A model generated the notes under the pieces. The model ran no database searches, had not been told where the DNA came from, and worked only from the letters and a program-made list of their open reading frames with translations. A DNA stretch of 64,000 bases from Butyricicoccus pullicaecorum (GTDB taxonomy: Bacteria > Bacillota > Clostridia > Oscillospirales > Butyricicoccaceae). The stretch spans positions 186,001 through 250,000 of the forward strand of contig JAGZIY010000002.1 of NCBI GenBank assembly GCA_018365995.1. The letters run 5' to 3'. Position 1 is the stretch's first letter. Every line of letters starts with the position of its first letter. Below, piece after piece: positions 1 to 9,004 of this stretch. The position numbers and the translations under genes are program-made.

Positions 1-1
1 T

Positions 2-1249
2 CTTTCAACTGGTGAAAGCTATGTTTGGGGTATGGATAATTTCTCTCTTCCCAACGGATACCGAATTGAACGCAATGGTGTAACCATCGAGCGCGGCGAC
101 TTGAAAAAATATGATGTCGTGACATTGAATCCCACCACACAGACAGCATATGTTTCCAATGCACGTATCACTGGTCTGTACGAGGAGGCTTCTCCCTCGT
201 TCCGGTTCCCAGAAAAAATCAAAGTGCTTGCAACCGAGTTTACCATTTCCGAAGAGGCTGCACCGACCTTTGACAAAACCCAGTTGGGTGAAAAAGTCAC
301 TTTACTGCTTGACAGTAACCATAACGTGCGTGCCGCTGTGCCGGAAACAGAACTCTCTGCTCCCATGCACGGTATTGTAACGGCTTCCTCCGAGAATGAA
401 ATTACGGTACAGCTGTTTAACGGTTTGACTATCAAGGGACCGACTGATAAAGCAATCCATAATGTAGCAGTTGGTCAAATGGTAAACCTCTCACAGGATA
501 GCAAGGGCAATTTGCGTGTTATAGAAAATACCCGTCCTGCCACAAATCCGGGTGACTGGATTGTATCTCGCGGCGTACTTGGCAGCAAGCCAGTTGCACC
601 CGATGTACAGGTCTTTGAGCGCACCAACAAAGATGCGCCGCTCTATCAAATCAAGCCGGAGGAAATTGGCACAGATGTGATTTCTGGTAAAAAAATAGAA
701 AGCGTTGTCACCGACCCATCTGGTACAGTCATTGCGATGGTTCTAAATGACGCAACCGGAGAAAGCTGGGTATGGGGTTCCGTAGAAGGTGTATCAGAAG
801 TTGTGGAAGTGCGAACAATAGGAACTCCCGGTGATCCAAATTATAAACAATTCCCAATCTATGATTACAAGGTCAAAATCACAACACTTGAAGATGATAA
901 GGAAAAAAGCTATACTATTGATGTTGATGAACAGGTAGAAGGCTTGTCCGGCAAACCTATTCCGCTTGGTCTGCCACGTGCGGCACTCAGCAACACAGGA
1001 GAAATGAATCTAACCTCTAAGCAGCCAATTCGAGTCGGCGCAGCATCTCTTTCTGCCTTCGATGGCTATACCAGTGTCAAGTACAATGATGCTGTATGGC
1101 AGATTGCAGAAAATGTTCCTGTTTGGAATACACGCACCAATCACTTTATGACTCTCCGTCAGGCAAAAGCTGACTTTGATGCTTTCAATCTCTATGCCGA
1201 TGCTCCGCTGGAAAAGGGTGGACAAATCCGTTTGATTACAGTTTCTTAA
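2..1249 (+). CDS. C-terminal part of a large surface protein, probably S-layer-type (partial)
   Basis: The frame is open from the left edge, so this is the last 415 residues of a longer protein; the ATG at 32 is internal. The sequence alternates short beta-rich units and has no membrane segment, sortase motif or SLH repeat in the visible part. It contains an internal repeat: TGESYVWG near the left edge and TGESWVWG at about residue 252. Phrases such as RGDLKKYDVVTLNP and LGEKVTLLLDSNHNV resemble the C-terminal repeat modules of clostridial proteins that carry SLH domains at their N terminus. That link is a family resemblance only; the anchoring domain would lie outside the window. It ends at a strong terminator shared with the convergent phosphate transporter. 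Confidence 0.55.
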   Translation, partial: LSTGESYVWGMDNFSLPNGYRIERNGVTIERGDLKKYDVVTLNPTTQTAYVSNARITGLYEEASPSFRFPEKIKVLATEFTISEEAAPTFDKTQLGEKVTLLLDSNHNVRAAVPETELSAPMHGIVTASSENEITVQLFNGLTIKGPTDKAIHNVAVGQMVNLSQDSKGNLRVIENTRPATNPGDWIVSRGVLGSKPVAPDVQVFERTNKDAPLYQIKPEEIGTDVISGKKIESVVTDPSGTVIAMVLNDATGESWVWGSVEGVSEVVEVRTIGTPGDPNYKQFPIYDYKVKITTLEDDKEKSYTIDVDEQVEGLSGKPIPLGLPRAALSNTGEMNLTSKQPIRVGAASLSAFDGYTSVKYNDAVWQIAENVPVWNTRTNHFMTLRQAKADFDAFNLYADAPLEKGGQIRLITVS

Positions 1250-1260
1250 AAAGATACAAA

Positions 1261-1291
1261 AAAACTGGAGTCTAAAGACTCCAGTTTTTTT
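1261..1291. terminator. Bidirectional terminator between convergent genes
   Basis: A near-perfect stem, AAAACTGGAGTCT at 1261-1273 pairing with 1276-1288, is flanked by an A run on one side and a T run on the other. It can therefore end both the surface-protein gene and the minus-strand gene that stops at 1303. Confidence 0.9.
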
Positions 1292-1302
1292 ATGCTGATC
1301 TT

Positions 1303-3093
1303 TTACTTTACTTCTGTCCGTGTATTTTCCAAACGTGTCAGGTATTTCTTTTGGAAATACTCCACTGCCTCTTGGAATTCTGGAGAGGCTTTATATTCAT
1401 GCTTACTGAAATCATGGGTGTCAAATCCATTTTTTCCCTCTGCAAGCTGAATGGTATAGATTGCAATATTAGAAGCATGATCTCCAATCTTCTCCAAATC
1501 GTGTACGATTTCAAGGTATGGTAATCCGGTCTGAATACCGCACAACCCCTCATTGAGACGCTCAATATGGCGATCTTTGAGGATTGCTTTCAGCATATCT
1601 ACCACCTCTTCGATCGGTTCTACCTGGCGAGAAACCGACGCAGAGCGCTCCAAATAACCATTTACTGTTTTTTCAAGCAACTCACTCACGGCATCACACA
1701 TGATACTAAGCTCTGCCTGTGCCTGATTGGAAAAGCGTCCGTTTGTCTCCCGCAGCATGGTCACACAGTCAAAAATATTCTGTGCATAATCACCAATCTT
1801 TTCAAAATCACTCAGAGAATGTAACATTTCCGCATGTTGTCGACGCAAGCCGCTTGGAAGATCGGAACGAACCCGTACCAAATACTTCGCAATCTCAACC
1901 TCTGCCCGATCGAGAAAATTCTCCTGCTCCAAAAACAGTTCTGCATTCTGCGCCTTGTTTGTGAACATTGGTTCTACTGCAAGTGCATAATTACTGAGCG
2001 CCGCAGTACCCATATCCGCAATACAGCGCTGTGCCTGATCAAGTGCAATGCTCGGCGTTGCAAGCAGACGTGGTTCGAGTTTTGACAACGGATCTGCTTT
2101 ATCCTCTCCTGACGGAATGGTATGCTCTGCCAAGAACACCAATACTTTTGTAAATGGTAAGAATAAAAGTGTCACAACAACATTAAATAAAGTATGGAAG
2201 TTTGCAATTCCTGCCTTGTCAATTGCTTCTTCCCAAAAAGAAAAACCAATTGTATACTCAATAGAATATACAGTAAGCAAGAAAATAATAGAGCCGATCA
2301 TATTAAAATAGAAGTGTATCATCGCTGTACGGCGCGCATTTTTTGTTCCGCCAATTGAGGACAAAAATGCAGTGATACAAGTACCAATATTCTGTCCCAG
2401 AATGATTGGGATCGCAGCTGAATAGGTGATTGCTCCCGTAGTAGATAGCGCCTGTAAAATACCAACCGATGCGGAAGATGACTGAATGATCGCTGTAACG
2501 CCTGCACCAACCAGAACGCCTAAGATTGGGTTAGAAATTGTTGCAAAAAGCTCGGAAAATTGCGGCAAATCTGCCAGCGGAGAAACAGCACTCTCCATGG
2601 TTGCCATACCAATAAACAGAACGCCAAAGCCCACCAAAATATCCGCAACATTACGGCGGCGCTTACTCTTACTAGTCATCATCAGGATAATACCGATGAG
2701 TACCATAATATAAGCAAGATTCTTTGGTTTCAGAATCTGCATCAAAAAACTCTCACCCATCGCACCCGAAGAATCTAGGCGTAGGATCTGTCCGGTAATG
2801 GTCGTACCAATATTGGCACCCAGAATCACACCAACAGACTGTTTCAAGGTCATAATACCAGCATTTACAAAACCGACTACCATAACGGTTGTTGCAGAAG
2901 ATGATTGAATCACAGCTGTGACAACCATACCCATGAGAAGCGCTTTGAAGATATTTCCTGTCATCTTCTCAAGCGTTTTTTCCAGCTTTGCGCCGGCGGC
3001 CTGCTCCAATCCAGTGCCCATTATGGTCATACCGTAAATAAATAGCGCCAGACCACCTGCCAGCTGTACCAGGTTCATTAAATTAAACCCCAT
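1303..3093 (-). CDS. Na+/phosphate symporter with C-terminal PhoU-like domain (NptA/YjbB type)
   Basis: This is a 596-residue polytopic membrane protein. The family moves phosphate with Na+ across the cytoplasmic membrane; some members export phosphate. The N-terminal half has the two inverted Na_Pi_cotrans repeats, each with the family signature QSSSAT (about residue 62) and QSSSAS (about residue 205). From about residue 340 the protein becomes hydrophilic and helical with two PhoU-like repeats containing the phrases LSDFEKIGDYAQN and VHDLEKIGDHASN. Length and domain order match the family. It is monocistronic, with its own consensus promoter upstream and a terminator downstream. Confidence 0.9.
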   Translation of the reverse strand: MGFNLMNLVQLAGGLALFIYGMTIMGTGLEQAAGAKLEKTLEKMTGNIFKALLMGMVVTAVIQSSSATTVMVVGFVNAGIMTLKQSVGVILGANIGTTITGQILRLDSSGAMGESFLMQILKPKNLAYIMVLIGIILMMTSKSKRRRNVADILVGFGVLFIGMATMESAVSPLADLPQFSELFATISNPILGVLVGAGVTAIIQSSSASVGILQALSTTGAITYSAAIPIILGQNIGTCITAFLSSIGGTKNARRTAMIHFYFNMIGSIIFLLTVYSIEYTIGFSFWEEAIDKAGIANFHTLFNVVVTLLFLPFTKVLVFLAEHTIPSGEDKADPLSKLEPRLLATPSIALDQAQRCIADMGTAALSNYALAVEPMFTNKAQNAELFLEQENFLDRAEVEIAKYLVRVRSDLPSGLRRQHAEMLHSLSDFEKIGDYAQNIFDCVTMLRETNGRFSNQAQAELSIMCDAVSELLEKTVNGYLERSASVSRQVEPIEEVVDMLKAILKDRHIERLNEGLCGIQTGLPYLEIVHDLEKIGDHASNIAIYTIQLAEGKNGFDTHDFSKHEYKASPEFQEAVEYFQKKYLTRLENTRTEVK

Positions 3094-3164
3094 GTTTTAC
3101 TCTCCTTCTTTTTTCGAACTTTTTTCATCCTTTACAGTACATTCACCTAAAATTCAACATTTTC

Positions 3165-3194
3165 ATTATATCGTTTTACATTTCAGCCTGTCAA
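3165..3194 (-). promoter_or_regulatory. Sigma-A promoter of the phosphate symporter gene
   Basis: On the minus strand TTGACA (3194-3189) is followed by an 18-bp spacer and TATAAT (3170-3165). Both boxes are perfect, about 75 bp upstream of the start codon. Confidence 0.75.
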
Positions 3195-3258
3195 CCACTT
3201 TGCCGAACTTTGTCATTTACACAATCAAAAACTTCTTATACCTTTGGAGGTGCGTTTT

Positions 3259-3933
3259 GTGCAAAAGTCTGTTATACTGATTACAACCGGAATCGAATCA
3301 GGTGCACGCTCCCCACAGCGCATGGCTTCTGTGCTTTATGGTGCTGCCTTGTCCCATGTAGGGCTTACAGGTGTTTTATACACCGGAGGTGAGCCTGCTT
3401 TACTCGCACAAGTCTTTGATGGCTTGCTGCTTTCCGGCGGTGGTGATCTCTCTCCAGCGCTTTATGGTGCACCTGCCATCTATCGGCAAACCCTTTGTCA
3501 CACCTATCGAGATCTCGAAGAACTCGCTCTGATTCGTGCATTTTGCGCCAATCAAAAGCCTATTTTAGGAATTTGCCGCGGCATACAGGCATTAAACGTC
3601 TTTTTTGGCGGGACTCTATTTCAAGATATCGCAGGTCACAGCAATTCCGCACACCTCATCCACACAGTACCCAAAACCCATACAGCCTCTCTGCTCGGTG
3701 CGTTTTTTCGTACCAACAGTTATCACCATCAGGCAATCGACCGACTCGGCGGAGATTTATACGCCGCTGCGTACGCCAAGGACGGAACCGTAGAGGCGGT
3801 CGAGCACCGTTCTTTGCCCATTCTCGGGGTGCAATGGCACCCAGAACGTATGATTTCTGGACTTTGTGCTGATACACCAGCCGATCACACTGCACTATTC
3901 ACCTATTTTACCCAAAGGATACAGAAAACATGA
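3259..3933 (+). CDS. Class I glutamine amidotransferase, PuuD/gamma-glutamyl-GABA hydrolase family
   Basis: A 224-residue cytosolic hydrolase of the peptidase C26 family, which cleaves gamma-glutamyl amides. The nucleophile Cys106 sits in GICRGIQ, His194 and Glu196 in QWHPE complete the triad, and NSYHHQAID at 153-161 is typical of the PuuD group. I chose the GTG at 3259 because GGAGG lies 8 bp upstream; a TTG at 3244 would overlap that ribosome site. The gene overlaps the next one by 4 bp (ATGA), which suggests translational coupling with the Smr protein. No putrescine-degradation genes are nearby, so the true substrate is open. Confidence 0.85.
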   Translation: MQKSVILITTGIESGARSPQRMASVLYGAALSHVGLTGVLYTGGEPALLAQVFDGLLLSGGGDLSPALYGAPAIYRQTLCHTYRDLEELALIRAFCANQKPILGICRGIQALNVFFGGTLFQDIAGHSNSAHLIHTVPKTHTASLLGAFFRTNSYHHQAIDRLGGDLYAAAYAKDGTVEAVEHRSLPILGVQWHPERMISGLCADTPADHTALFTYFTQRIQKT

Positions 3934-4286
3934 AAAACTATCGTATCATCAACCTAGAACTGACCCTTCCAGCTGTACATGATATTCCAGAACGCATATC
4001 CCGTGAGCTGCGTGAGGCCAGACGCCATAAAATTCAGGTCATGAAGCTGATCCATGGGTATGGTTCCAGCGGAAAAGGCGGAAAGCTTCGTCTGGCTGTT
4101 CGCAGACAGCTGGTGCGTGCACAAGAGAGCAAACAAATCATCTGCTTTATTCCCGGTGAACAGTTTTCTATTTTTGATGCAGATACCCAGCGTGCACTCC
4201 ATACCTGTGCCGAATTACGGCATGATCCTGATTTGGAACGTCACAATAATGGCATTACACTTGTTGTTTTTCACGTATCCCATTGA
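3930..4286 (+). CDS. Small stand-alone Smr-domain protein
   Basis: 118 residues forming one Smr (small MutS-related) domain. The signature HGYGSSGKGGKLR lies at about residues 42-54; an HG-x-G-x-G-LR type motif in this family contributes to nuclease activity on nucleic acid. There is no MutS ATPase part, so this is not MutS2. Stand-alone Smr proteins are linked to RNA or DNA cleavage, in some cases to rescue of collided ribosomes, but the role of this one is not known. Its start codon overlaps the stop of the amidotransferase gene, so the two are probably co-translated. Confidence 0.75.
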   Translation: MKNYRIINLELTLPAVHDIPERISRELREARRHKIQVMKLIHGYGSSGKGGKLRLAVRRQLVRAQESKQIICFIPGEQFSIFDADTQRALHTCAELRHDPDLERHNNGITLVVFHVSH

Positions 4287-4317
4287 TTCTGCCATACAAG
4301 TTTCCCATGAAAAGTCA

Positions 4318-4356
4318 AAGGACTTGCCGCCTGCTTACACAGGGGCAAGTCCTTTC
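4318..4356. terminator. Strong hairpin between convergent genes
   Basis: AAAGGACTTGCC (4318-4329) pairs with 4345-4356 and CCTG (4331-4334) with CAGG (4341-4344), giving a 16-bp stem with a one-base bulge. A T run is absent directly downstream on the plus strand and weak on the minus strand, so termination is likely but not textbook. Confidence 0.6.
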
Positions 4357-4439
4357 GATATCCTGAGAACTCTTCCAGTATGATTTTTTTTGACACATCT
4401 TATATCCGCAAGCGATAGACTCCTGTATTTCTCCTGCAA

Positions 4440-4832
4440 TCAACCTAACTTGCTCTGTGCCTTTGCTTCAAATCGTTCCTTCGCAACAATCGCACGCTGA
4501 TGGGTGCCCTCTCCAATCAACCCAGCTTCATCATAAGCCGCTACTTCGAAAGTCAATATCTTTCCATTCGGCGCAATCTCAACCAGCTTTGTTTCAAAAT
4601 GTACTTTCATTCCCGCTGGCGTTGCAGCAACGTGAGATATATTCACCATGGTTCCAACCGTTGTCTGACCGTCCTCCAAATATGGGGCTACGCTTGCAGC
4701 GGCAGTTCCTTCAATACCCGCAATCATCATAGGCGTTGCATAAACTGTTACCAGACCACTGCCGACATTACATGCAAGCAATTCTTCTGTAACCATGAAC
4801 TCCTGATATCCCTTTGTTCCAAGTTCCAACAT
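4440..4832 (-). CDS. Hotdog-fold thioesterase, fluoroacetyl-CoA thioesterase (FlK)-like
   Basis: 130 residues from the ATG at 4832, which follows GGGAGGAA at a good distance; a longer reading has no such site. The sequence fits the FlK-like group of hotdog thioesterases, which hydrolyse small acyl-CoA thioesters. Candidates for the FlK-type Thr/Glu/His residues are Thr33, Glu41 in AGIEGTAA and His67 in NISHVAA. Fluoroacetate is not implied: relatives are widespread in Clostridia, and the native substrate is unknown. It follows a terminator on the minus strand, so it is probably transcribed separately from the dihydrouridine synthase block. Confidence 0.75.
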   Translation of the reverse strand: MLELGTKGYQEFMVTEELLACNVGSGLVTVYATPMMIAGIEGTAAASVAPYLEDGQTTVGTMVNISHVAATPAGMKVHFETKLVEIAPNGKILTFEVAAYDEAGLIGEGTHQRAIVAKERFEAKAQSKLG

Positions 4833-4913
4833 AAATAAATTCCTCCCTGTATATTCTATTGTTAGAGTACCTGAAACCTTATCTGCTGTCAATGCCTGAT
4901 TTTCTGTGTATAC

Positions 4914-4943
4914 AAAAGCCGCCCCGTTTCGGAGCGGCTTTTT
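4914..4943. terminator. Terminator downstream of the 61-residue gene
   Basis: AAAAGCCGC pairs with GCGGCTTTT around a CCG/CGG inner stem with one mismatch. A and T runs flank it on both strands. It sits directly after the minus-strand gene ending at 4945. Confidence 0.8.
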
Positions 4944-4944
4944 C

Positions 4945-5130
4945 CTATAAAGCTGCGCTGGATAAGTTCGAGACAAACGCCTGCATTTGTTCGGGCGTGC
5001 GAATGGCGTGTACCTGTGCACGGATCGCCTCTTTCTGTTCGGGCGTACAGCCTGCATAAAACGATGCCGCACGTGCATCCTGCCCGAGCAAAAGTTCAAA
5101 CACACCTTCTCTTGCGGTATTACGTTCCAT
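4945..5130 (-). CDS. Small uncharacterised protein, 61 residues
   Basis: A short frame with GAGGTGA placed 5-6 bases upstream of the ATG at 5130, followed directly by a terminator. I do not recognise the family. The product is helical and soluble, with a single Cys in FYAGCTPEQ and no membrane segment. It contains the phrase TPEQ twice (about residues 30 and 47), suggesting two similar helical units. It lies 69 bp after the dihydrouridine synthase gene, likely in the same transcript. A good ribosome site and terminator favour a real gene, but function is unknown. Confidence 0.6.
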   Translation of the reverse strand: MERNTAREGVFELLLGQDARAASFYAGCTPEQKEAIRAQVHAIRTPEQMQAFVSNLSSAAL

Positions 5131-5199
5131 ATCAATCACCTCATTACCAGTGTAACCTATATGATTGAAACACATACCGTGTAAATCCCTCCACACCTG

Positions 5200-6159
5200 T
5201 CAACGCACAACATGATATCCAGCATTTGGATCGAGACGATGCTGAAACATTTCTTCTGCCGCCGCCTCATATTCTGACAAATTTTTGGATTTTCGAATTT
5301 TTTTAAGCGTTTTTTCGCTGTTTTCAAACAAACAATGTTGATAATGCCACAATTCCTTCATCTTAAAAAGCACCGGTGTTGATCCGGATAATCTCTCCTG
5401 ATAGCTCTCATACAGTTCATCATGCAACCCCCGTATCCGTGCAAGGCTTATTTTACCTTGCCCACGAATTTGATTGCCCAAATCCGGATTGGCAACCCAG
5501 CCGCGTCCCAGCATCATGCGCTGGACGGTTGGAAATTTCTTACAAAAATCCGTAAAATCCTGTACTGTAAAAATATCTCCATTGTAACAGACCGGGCACC
5601 TGCAAGAAGCGAGTGCTTCGCCAAATGCATTGCGGTCAACTGCACCCCTGTACAAATCCTTCTGCACCCGTGCATGAATGATAAGCTCGGACAAGGGATA
5701 CCGGTTATATACCGCTAAAATACCTGCAAACTCCGCTGCATTGTCCAAACCCAAACGTGTTTTTACGGAAATCTGTCCCGAAAACCTTGTACAGACCGCC
5801 TCCAAAAATCGGTCCAGCGCCTGCAAATCGGCTAAAAATCCTGCACCTTTACGTTTGACGATTACCGTTCCCGAGGGACAGCCAAAATTCAAATTGATTT
5901 CCGAATATCCATAGGTCTGCAATTCTCGGATCGCCCATAGACATTGCTCACTATGATTAGTCAACAGCTGCGGAACCACACAAAGCCCCGCATTGTTCTC
6001 TGGCAAAATATCATTTTTCTCACGTGATGTAAATTTACATGTCTGATTGGGTACCAGAAACGGGATGAAATAGCGATCGGCCGCGCCAAACCATTTGGCA
6101 TGGAGACGCCGGAATACATCATTTGTAATACCCTCCAACGGGGCAAAGGATATCTGCAT
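5200..6159 (-). CDS. tRNA-dihydrouridine synthase (Dus family)
   Basis: 319 residues, a flavin-dependent TIM barrel that reduces uridine in tRNA. Visible motifs are the N-terminal APLEGITND phosphate/FMN loop, NLNFGCPSG with the conserved Cys94, SVKTRLGLD, IIHARVQ, CYNGDIF and GRGWVANPDL. Length is normal for the family. The lower similarity to DusB-type sequences suggests a divergent clostridial branch; which tRNA position it modifies cannot be told. It lies 40 bp downstream of the MoxR ATPase gene on the same strand and probably shares its transcript, with no obvious functional link. Confidence 0.88.
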   Translation of the reverse strand: MQISFAPLEGITNDVFRRLHAKWFGAADRYFIPFLVPNQTCKFTSREKNDILPENNAGLCVVPQLLTNHSEQCLWAIRELQTYGYSEINLNFGCPSGTVIVKRKGAGFLADLQALDRFLEAVCTRFSGQISVKTRLGLDNAAEFAGILAVYNRYPLSELIIHARVQKDLYRGAVDRNAFGEALASCRCPVCYNGDIFTVQDFTDFCKKFPTVQRMMLGRGWVANPDLGNQIRGQGKISLARIRGLHDELYESYQERLSGSTPVLFKMKELWHYQHCLFENSEKTLKKIRKSKNLSEYEAAAEEMFQHRLDPNAGYHVVR

Positions 6160-6199
6160 ATTTGACTAACTCCTACCTTCACAAAATCATTCCTGTCAT

Positions 6200-7699
6200 T
6201 CAAGGCTTCATCTGTGCAATTTCATCTAAAATCCGGCTCTGAGTATCATCAAATAAAATTGCCTGATTGTGTCGATAATATGCCTCACAGCCGCAGTTTT
6301 GAATGTACCACGCTGTATAAAAGTTTGCAGTTAATTCGGTTGCGAACATCACCATTTCCTGCCCTTCCCCAACTGCTTCCTCCAGAAAACGGAATACATG
6401 GTCAAGTCCCTGTCCGGCTTCTGTAACTGCCTGCACACGTCTGTCTGCCTGTTGCGCGAACTGTTCCTTGACACACGCAAACGCATCTTCCGGAGTATTT
6501 CCCGGCTGTACAGCATGCAAATACTGCTCTATTATCGAAATCTCCTGCTGTATTCTGCGCACACTCTCCAAATCCAGTGTGCCCGCTTCCCGTCCGGACT
6601 CCAATTCCTGACTGCGTTCTGTCAGGATTGCAGTCAATGCCTGCGAAACAGAGGTTGTGGTCATTGAACCCTTGACGCGGGTCAAATCCCCATATAGTGC
6701 ATCGGTCAAACCGTCCTGCTGCCAAGCAATTCGTGCACGCTCTGCCAAACGAGACAACAAAAGTCCCAATACGCTGAGTGTTTCATCAAACGGTGCCGCT
6801 TTCAGCTCTGATGCCAATACAGTATCCCACCGCCCTTCCAAAATCTCATCTATGCGATAAGCGCGCTGATATTTCTGGTACAGTTCTAAATAATTTGCAA
6901 AATCCTTGGCTATGCGTGGAAGCTGGATATACTGTCCTATCAATTCTCGGTCAACCGGAAGCTCTAAAGATTCATAAACGGTCAAAAGCGCTGCAAGATC
7001 CTCCCAACCGCGTGCCGTTGCAAACTGCATACCGCCGGCTGCCGCCTCGATTTGATAAAAGTTCTCTTTGCGGATATCCAAATAAGAAATCACAGCCCCA
7101 TGCAGACTACGGCGATAAGCATACTCCTTCCAGACTGTAAAATCCTCCTGCACATCGATCCGACGCACACGGTCCAGTGTCACAACGTCAAACTCCCTGA
7201 CAGACTTATTGTATTCTGGCGGATTTCCCGCAGCAACAATGATCCAGCCCTCTGGAAGCTTCTGGTTTCCAAAGGTTTTACACTGCAAAAATTGCAGCAT
7301 CATCGGGGTCAATGTCTCAGAAATACAGTTGATTTCGTCCAAAAACAGAATACCTTCCCGTACTCCTGTGCGTTCCATCAGCTGATACACCGATGCCAGA
7401 ATTTCACTCATCGTATACGAGGTAACTGCATAATCCTGCCCGTCATAGGTATGGTGCTCAATATATGGCAGTCCCAACGCACTTTGTCTTGTATGGTGTG
7501 TAATGGTATACGCAACCAAACCGATCTCCGTTTCTGCTGCAATTTGCTCCATAATCTGTGTTTTTCCAATGCCCGGCGGTCCCATAAGCAGCATAGGACG
7601 CTGCCGTACCGAAGGAATTTGATATGCGCCAAAGCGATCTCGTGCCAAATAGGCACGGACGGTATGAATGATTTCCTGTTTTGCCTGTTTAATATTCAT
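6200..7699 (-). CDS. MoxR-type AAA+ ATPase
   Basis: 499 residues. Walker A is GPPGIGKT at 40-47, Walker B ILFLDE at 118-123, sensor-1 Asn is in AAGNPPEYN near 160, and arginines in DRVRR at about 178-181 are finger candidates. MoxR ATPases act as chaperone-like remodelers, usually together with a VWA-domain partner. Here the partner is encoded directly upstream and overlaps by 4 bp, so the two are almost certainly made together. The region after about residue 250 is helical and not recognisable to me. Substrate unknown. Confidence 0.85.
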   Translation of the reverse strand: MNIKQAKQEIIHTVRAYLARDRFGAYQIPSVRQRPMLLMGPPGIGKTQIMEQIAAETEIGLVAYTITHHTRQSALGLPYIEHHTYDGQDYAVTSYTMSEILASVYQLMERTGVREGILFLDEINCISETLTPMMLQFLQCKTFGNQKLPEGWIIVAAGNPPEYNKSVREFDVVTLDRVRRIDVQEDFTVWKEYAYRRSLHGAVISYLDIRKENFYQIEAAAGGMQFATARGWEDLAALLTVYESLELPVDRELIGQYIQLPRIAKDFANYLELYQKYQRAYRIDEILEGRWDTVLASELKAAPFDETLSVLGLLLSRLAERARIAWQQDGLTDALYGDLTRVKGSMTTTSVSQALTAILTERSQELESGREAGTLDLESVRRIQQEISIIEQYLHAVQPGNTPEDAFACVKEQFAQQADRRVQAVTEAGQGLDHVFRFLEEAVGEGQEMVMFATELTANFYTAWYIQNCGCEAYYRHNQAILFDDTQSRILDEIAQMKP

Positions 7700-8988
7700 T
7701 GTGTTCCTTCCATTTCCAGTTCATCTGCATCTACAATCACGCGAATCCCCCACGGCGGCACGCGCTCTGGATATCCTTGGTCAGACAGCATTACAAATGC
7801 CGCTTCATAAGACGGACGTTTGGCAGGATAAATGCCAAGCCCGTCCGTAAAATATAAAAGACCACGTAAATTATGAAACGCGCCGCCCTGCTTGAGCTGT
7901 TCTACCCGCTCGAAGGCTGGGCGAAAATCGGTTGCACTCTGTCCAATGAGTGTAAAATTTTCCATATACTCTGCCAGTTCACGTGTATTTCGAATGTGCT
8001 TTTCAGCACGGACGGCATCATCACACTGCAAAATATATAAGTTGATTTGTCTGAAAAAATTTTCGGTATCCTTTAACAATCCATACGTATAGGACAGGAA
8101 TTGACGCACCAACTCGCCGGATGTGGACATGGAGGTATCAATTACAATCACAAAATCAGAAATGCGCTTGACCTCTCGCGTTTCCATGGGCTCGATCAGA
8201 GGGAGATTTCCATAATGCCGCAGCCCATAGGCATAATAACCATAATCAAAGCTGTCTGCATCTACCCCCATTTCCTCCCCCAATATCGCAAATCTACGCA
8301 AAAAAGCGCGATAATGATCGGTTGGACGTGTGGCGATTTGCAGCTGTTCTGTAATTGCCTGCCCACCCGTTGCAGACTCGGTCATAACGGTTTGCATACC
8401 CGTCTGCACCCGCTCAGCAACACGCGGCCATGGGTCTTCCGATGTCTGCTCCTGCTGTGCCTTTTCCCACAGGCTATGGTCGTCCTGTAAAAATTCTTTT
8501 GCCCATGCTGCACAGTCATATTCCGACAGCGGATTTTGCCGAAAATAACGATAAATTGCCTCTGCCGTCAAAACCGGAAAGGCTGCTTTGAGCATATGGT
8601 ATAGGTGTGTACGGCGAACACGCGGCGTATCCGGCTCCAAGCACCGATAAGACAAGCTATCCAATATACTCTCTACCGCAATATCACAGCATAAATCCCA
8701 TAACGCACCGTTCCTGCCTTTTTTCTTGACCGGATGCCGCAGCATACAATGTAAAATCGTATGCAGATAGGCTCTGCATACCAGACTGCGTGTACGCGCA
8801 TAGCGCGATGCCAGCCATGCACCATTATAGTAGAGCACCTTGGTATCTGTCGCAAGACTCAGCGTATCATAGCCTGCATTGAATGGCAGTGCACACAGTG
8901 CTGCATCTAAAAACGGCAGATTCAAATATAATTCATTGCGAGCAGTCTCTAAAATCTGCCGCCCAATCGTCTGCCATGTTGGCTTCAA
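7696..8988 (-). CDS. VWA-domain protein with degenerate metallopeptidase-like N-terminal domain (DUF2201 type)
   Basis: 430 residues if translation starts at the TTG at 8988, which has AAGGAG 9 bases upstream; an ATG at 9015 lacks a ribosome site and would overlap the previous gene. The N-terminal part resembles the putative metallopeptidase domain that precedes VWA domains in DUF2201 proteins. The zinc motif reads H76-T-I-L-H80 with H85, so the catalytic Glu of HExxH is replaced by Thr. The C-terminal VWA domain has an intact MIDAS: DTSMS, then SATDF, then FTDG. It overlaps the MoxR gene by 4 bp. Likely a MoxR partner; the target is unknown. Confidence 0.8.
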   Translation of the reverse strand: MKPTWQTIGRQILETARNELYLNLPFLDAALCALPFNAGYDTLSLATDTKVLYYNGAWLASRYARTRSLVCRAYLHTILHCMLRHPVKKKGRNGALWDLCCDIAVESILDSLSYRCLEPDTPRVRRTHLYHMLKAAFPVLTAEAIYRYFRQNPLSEYDCAAWAKEFLQDDHSLWEKAQQEQTSEDPWPRVAERVQTGMQTVMTESATGGQAITEQLQIATRPTDHYRAFLRRFAILGEEMGVDADSFDYGYYAYGLRHYGNLPLIEPMETREVKRISDFVIVIDTSMSTSGELVRQFLSYTYGLLKDTENFFRQINLYILQCDDAVRAEKHIRNTRELAEYMENFTLIGQSATDFRPAFERVEQLKQGGAFHNLRGLLYFTDGLGIYPAKRPSYEAAFVMLSDQGYPERVPPWGIRVIVDADELEMEGTQ

Positions 8989-9004
8989 TCGTACACACTC
9001 CTTT

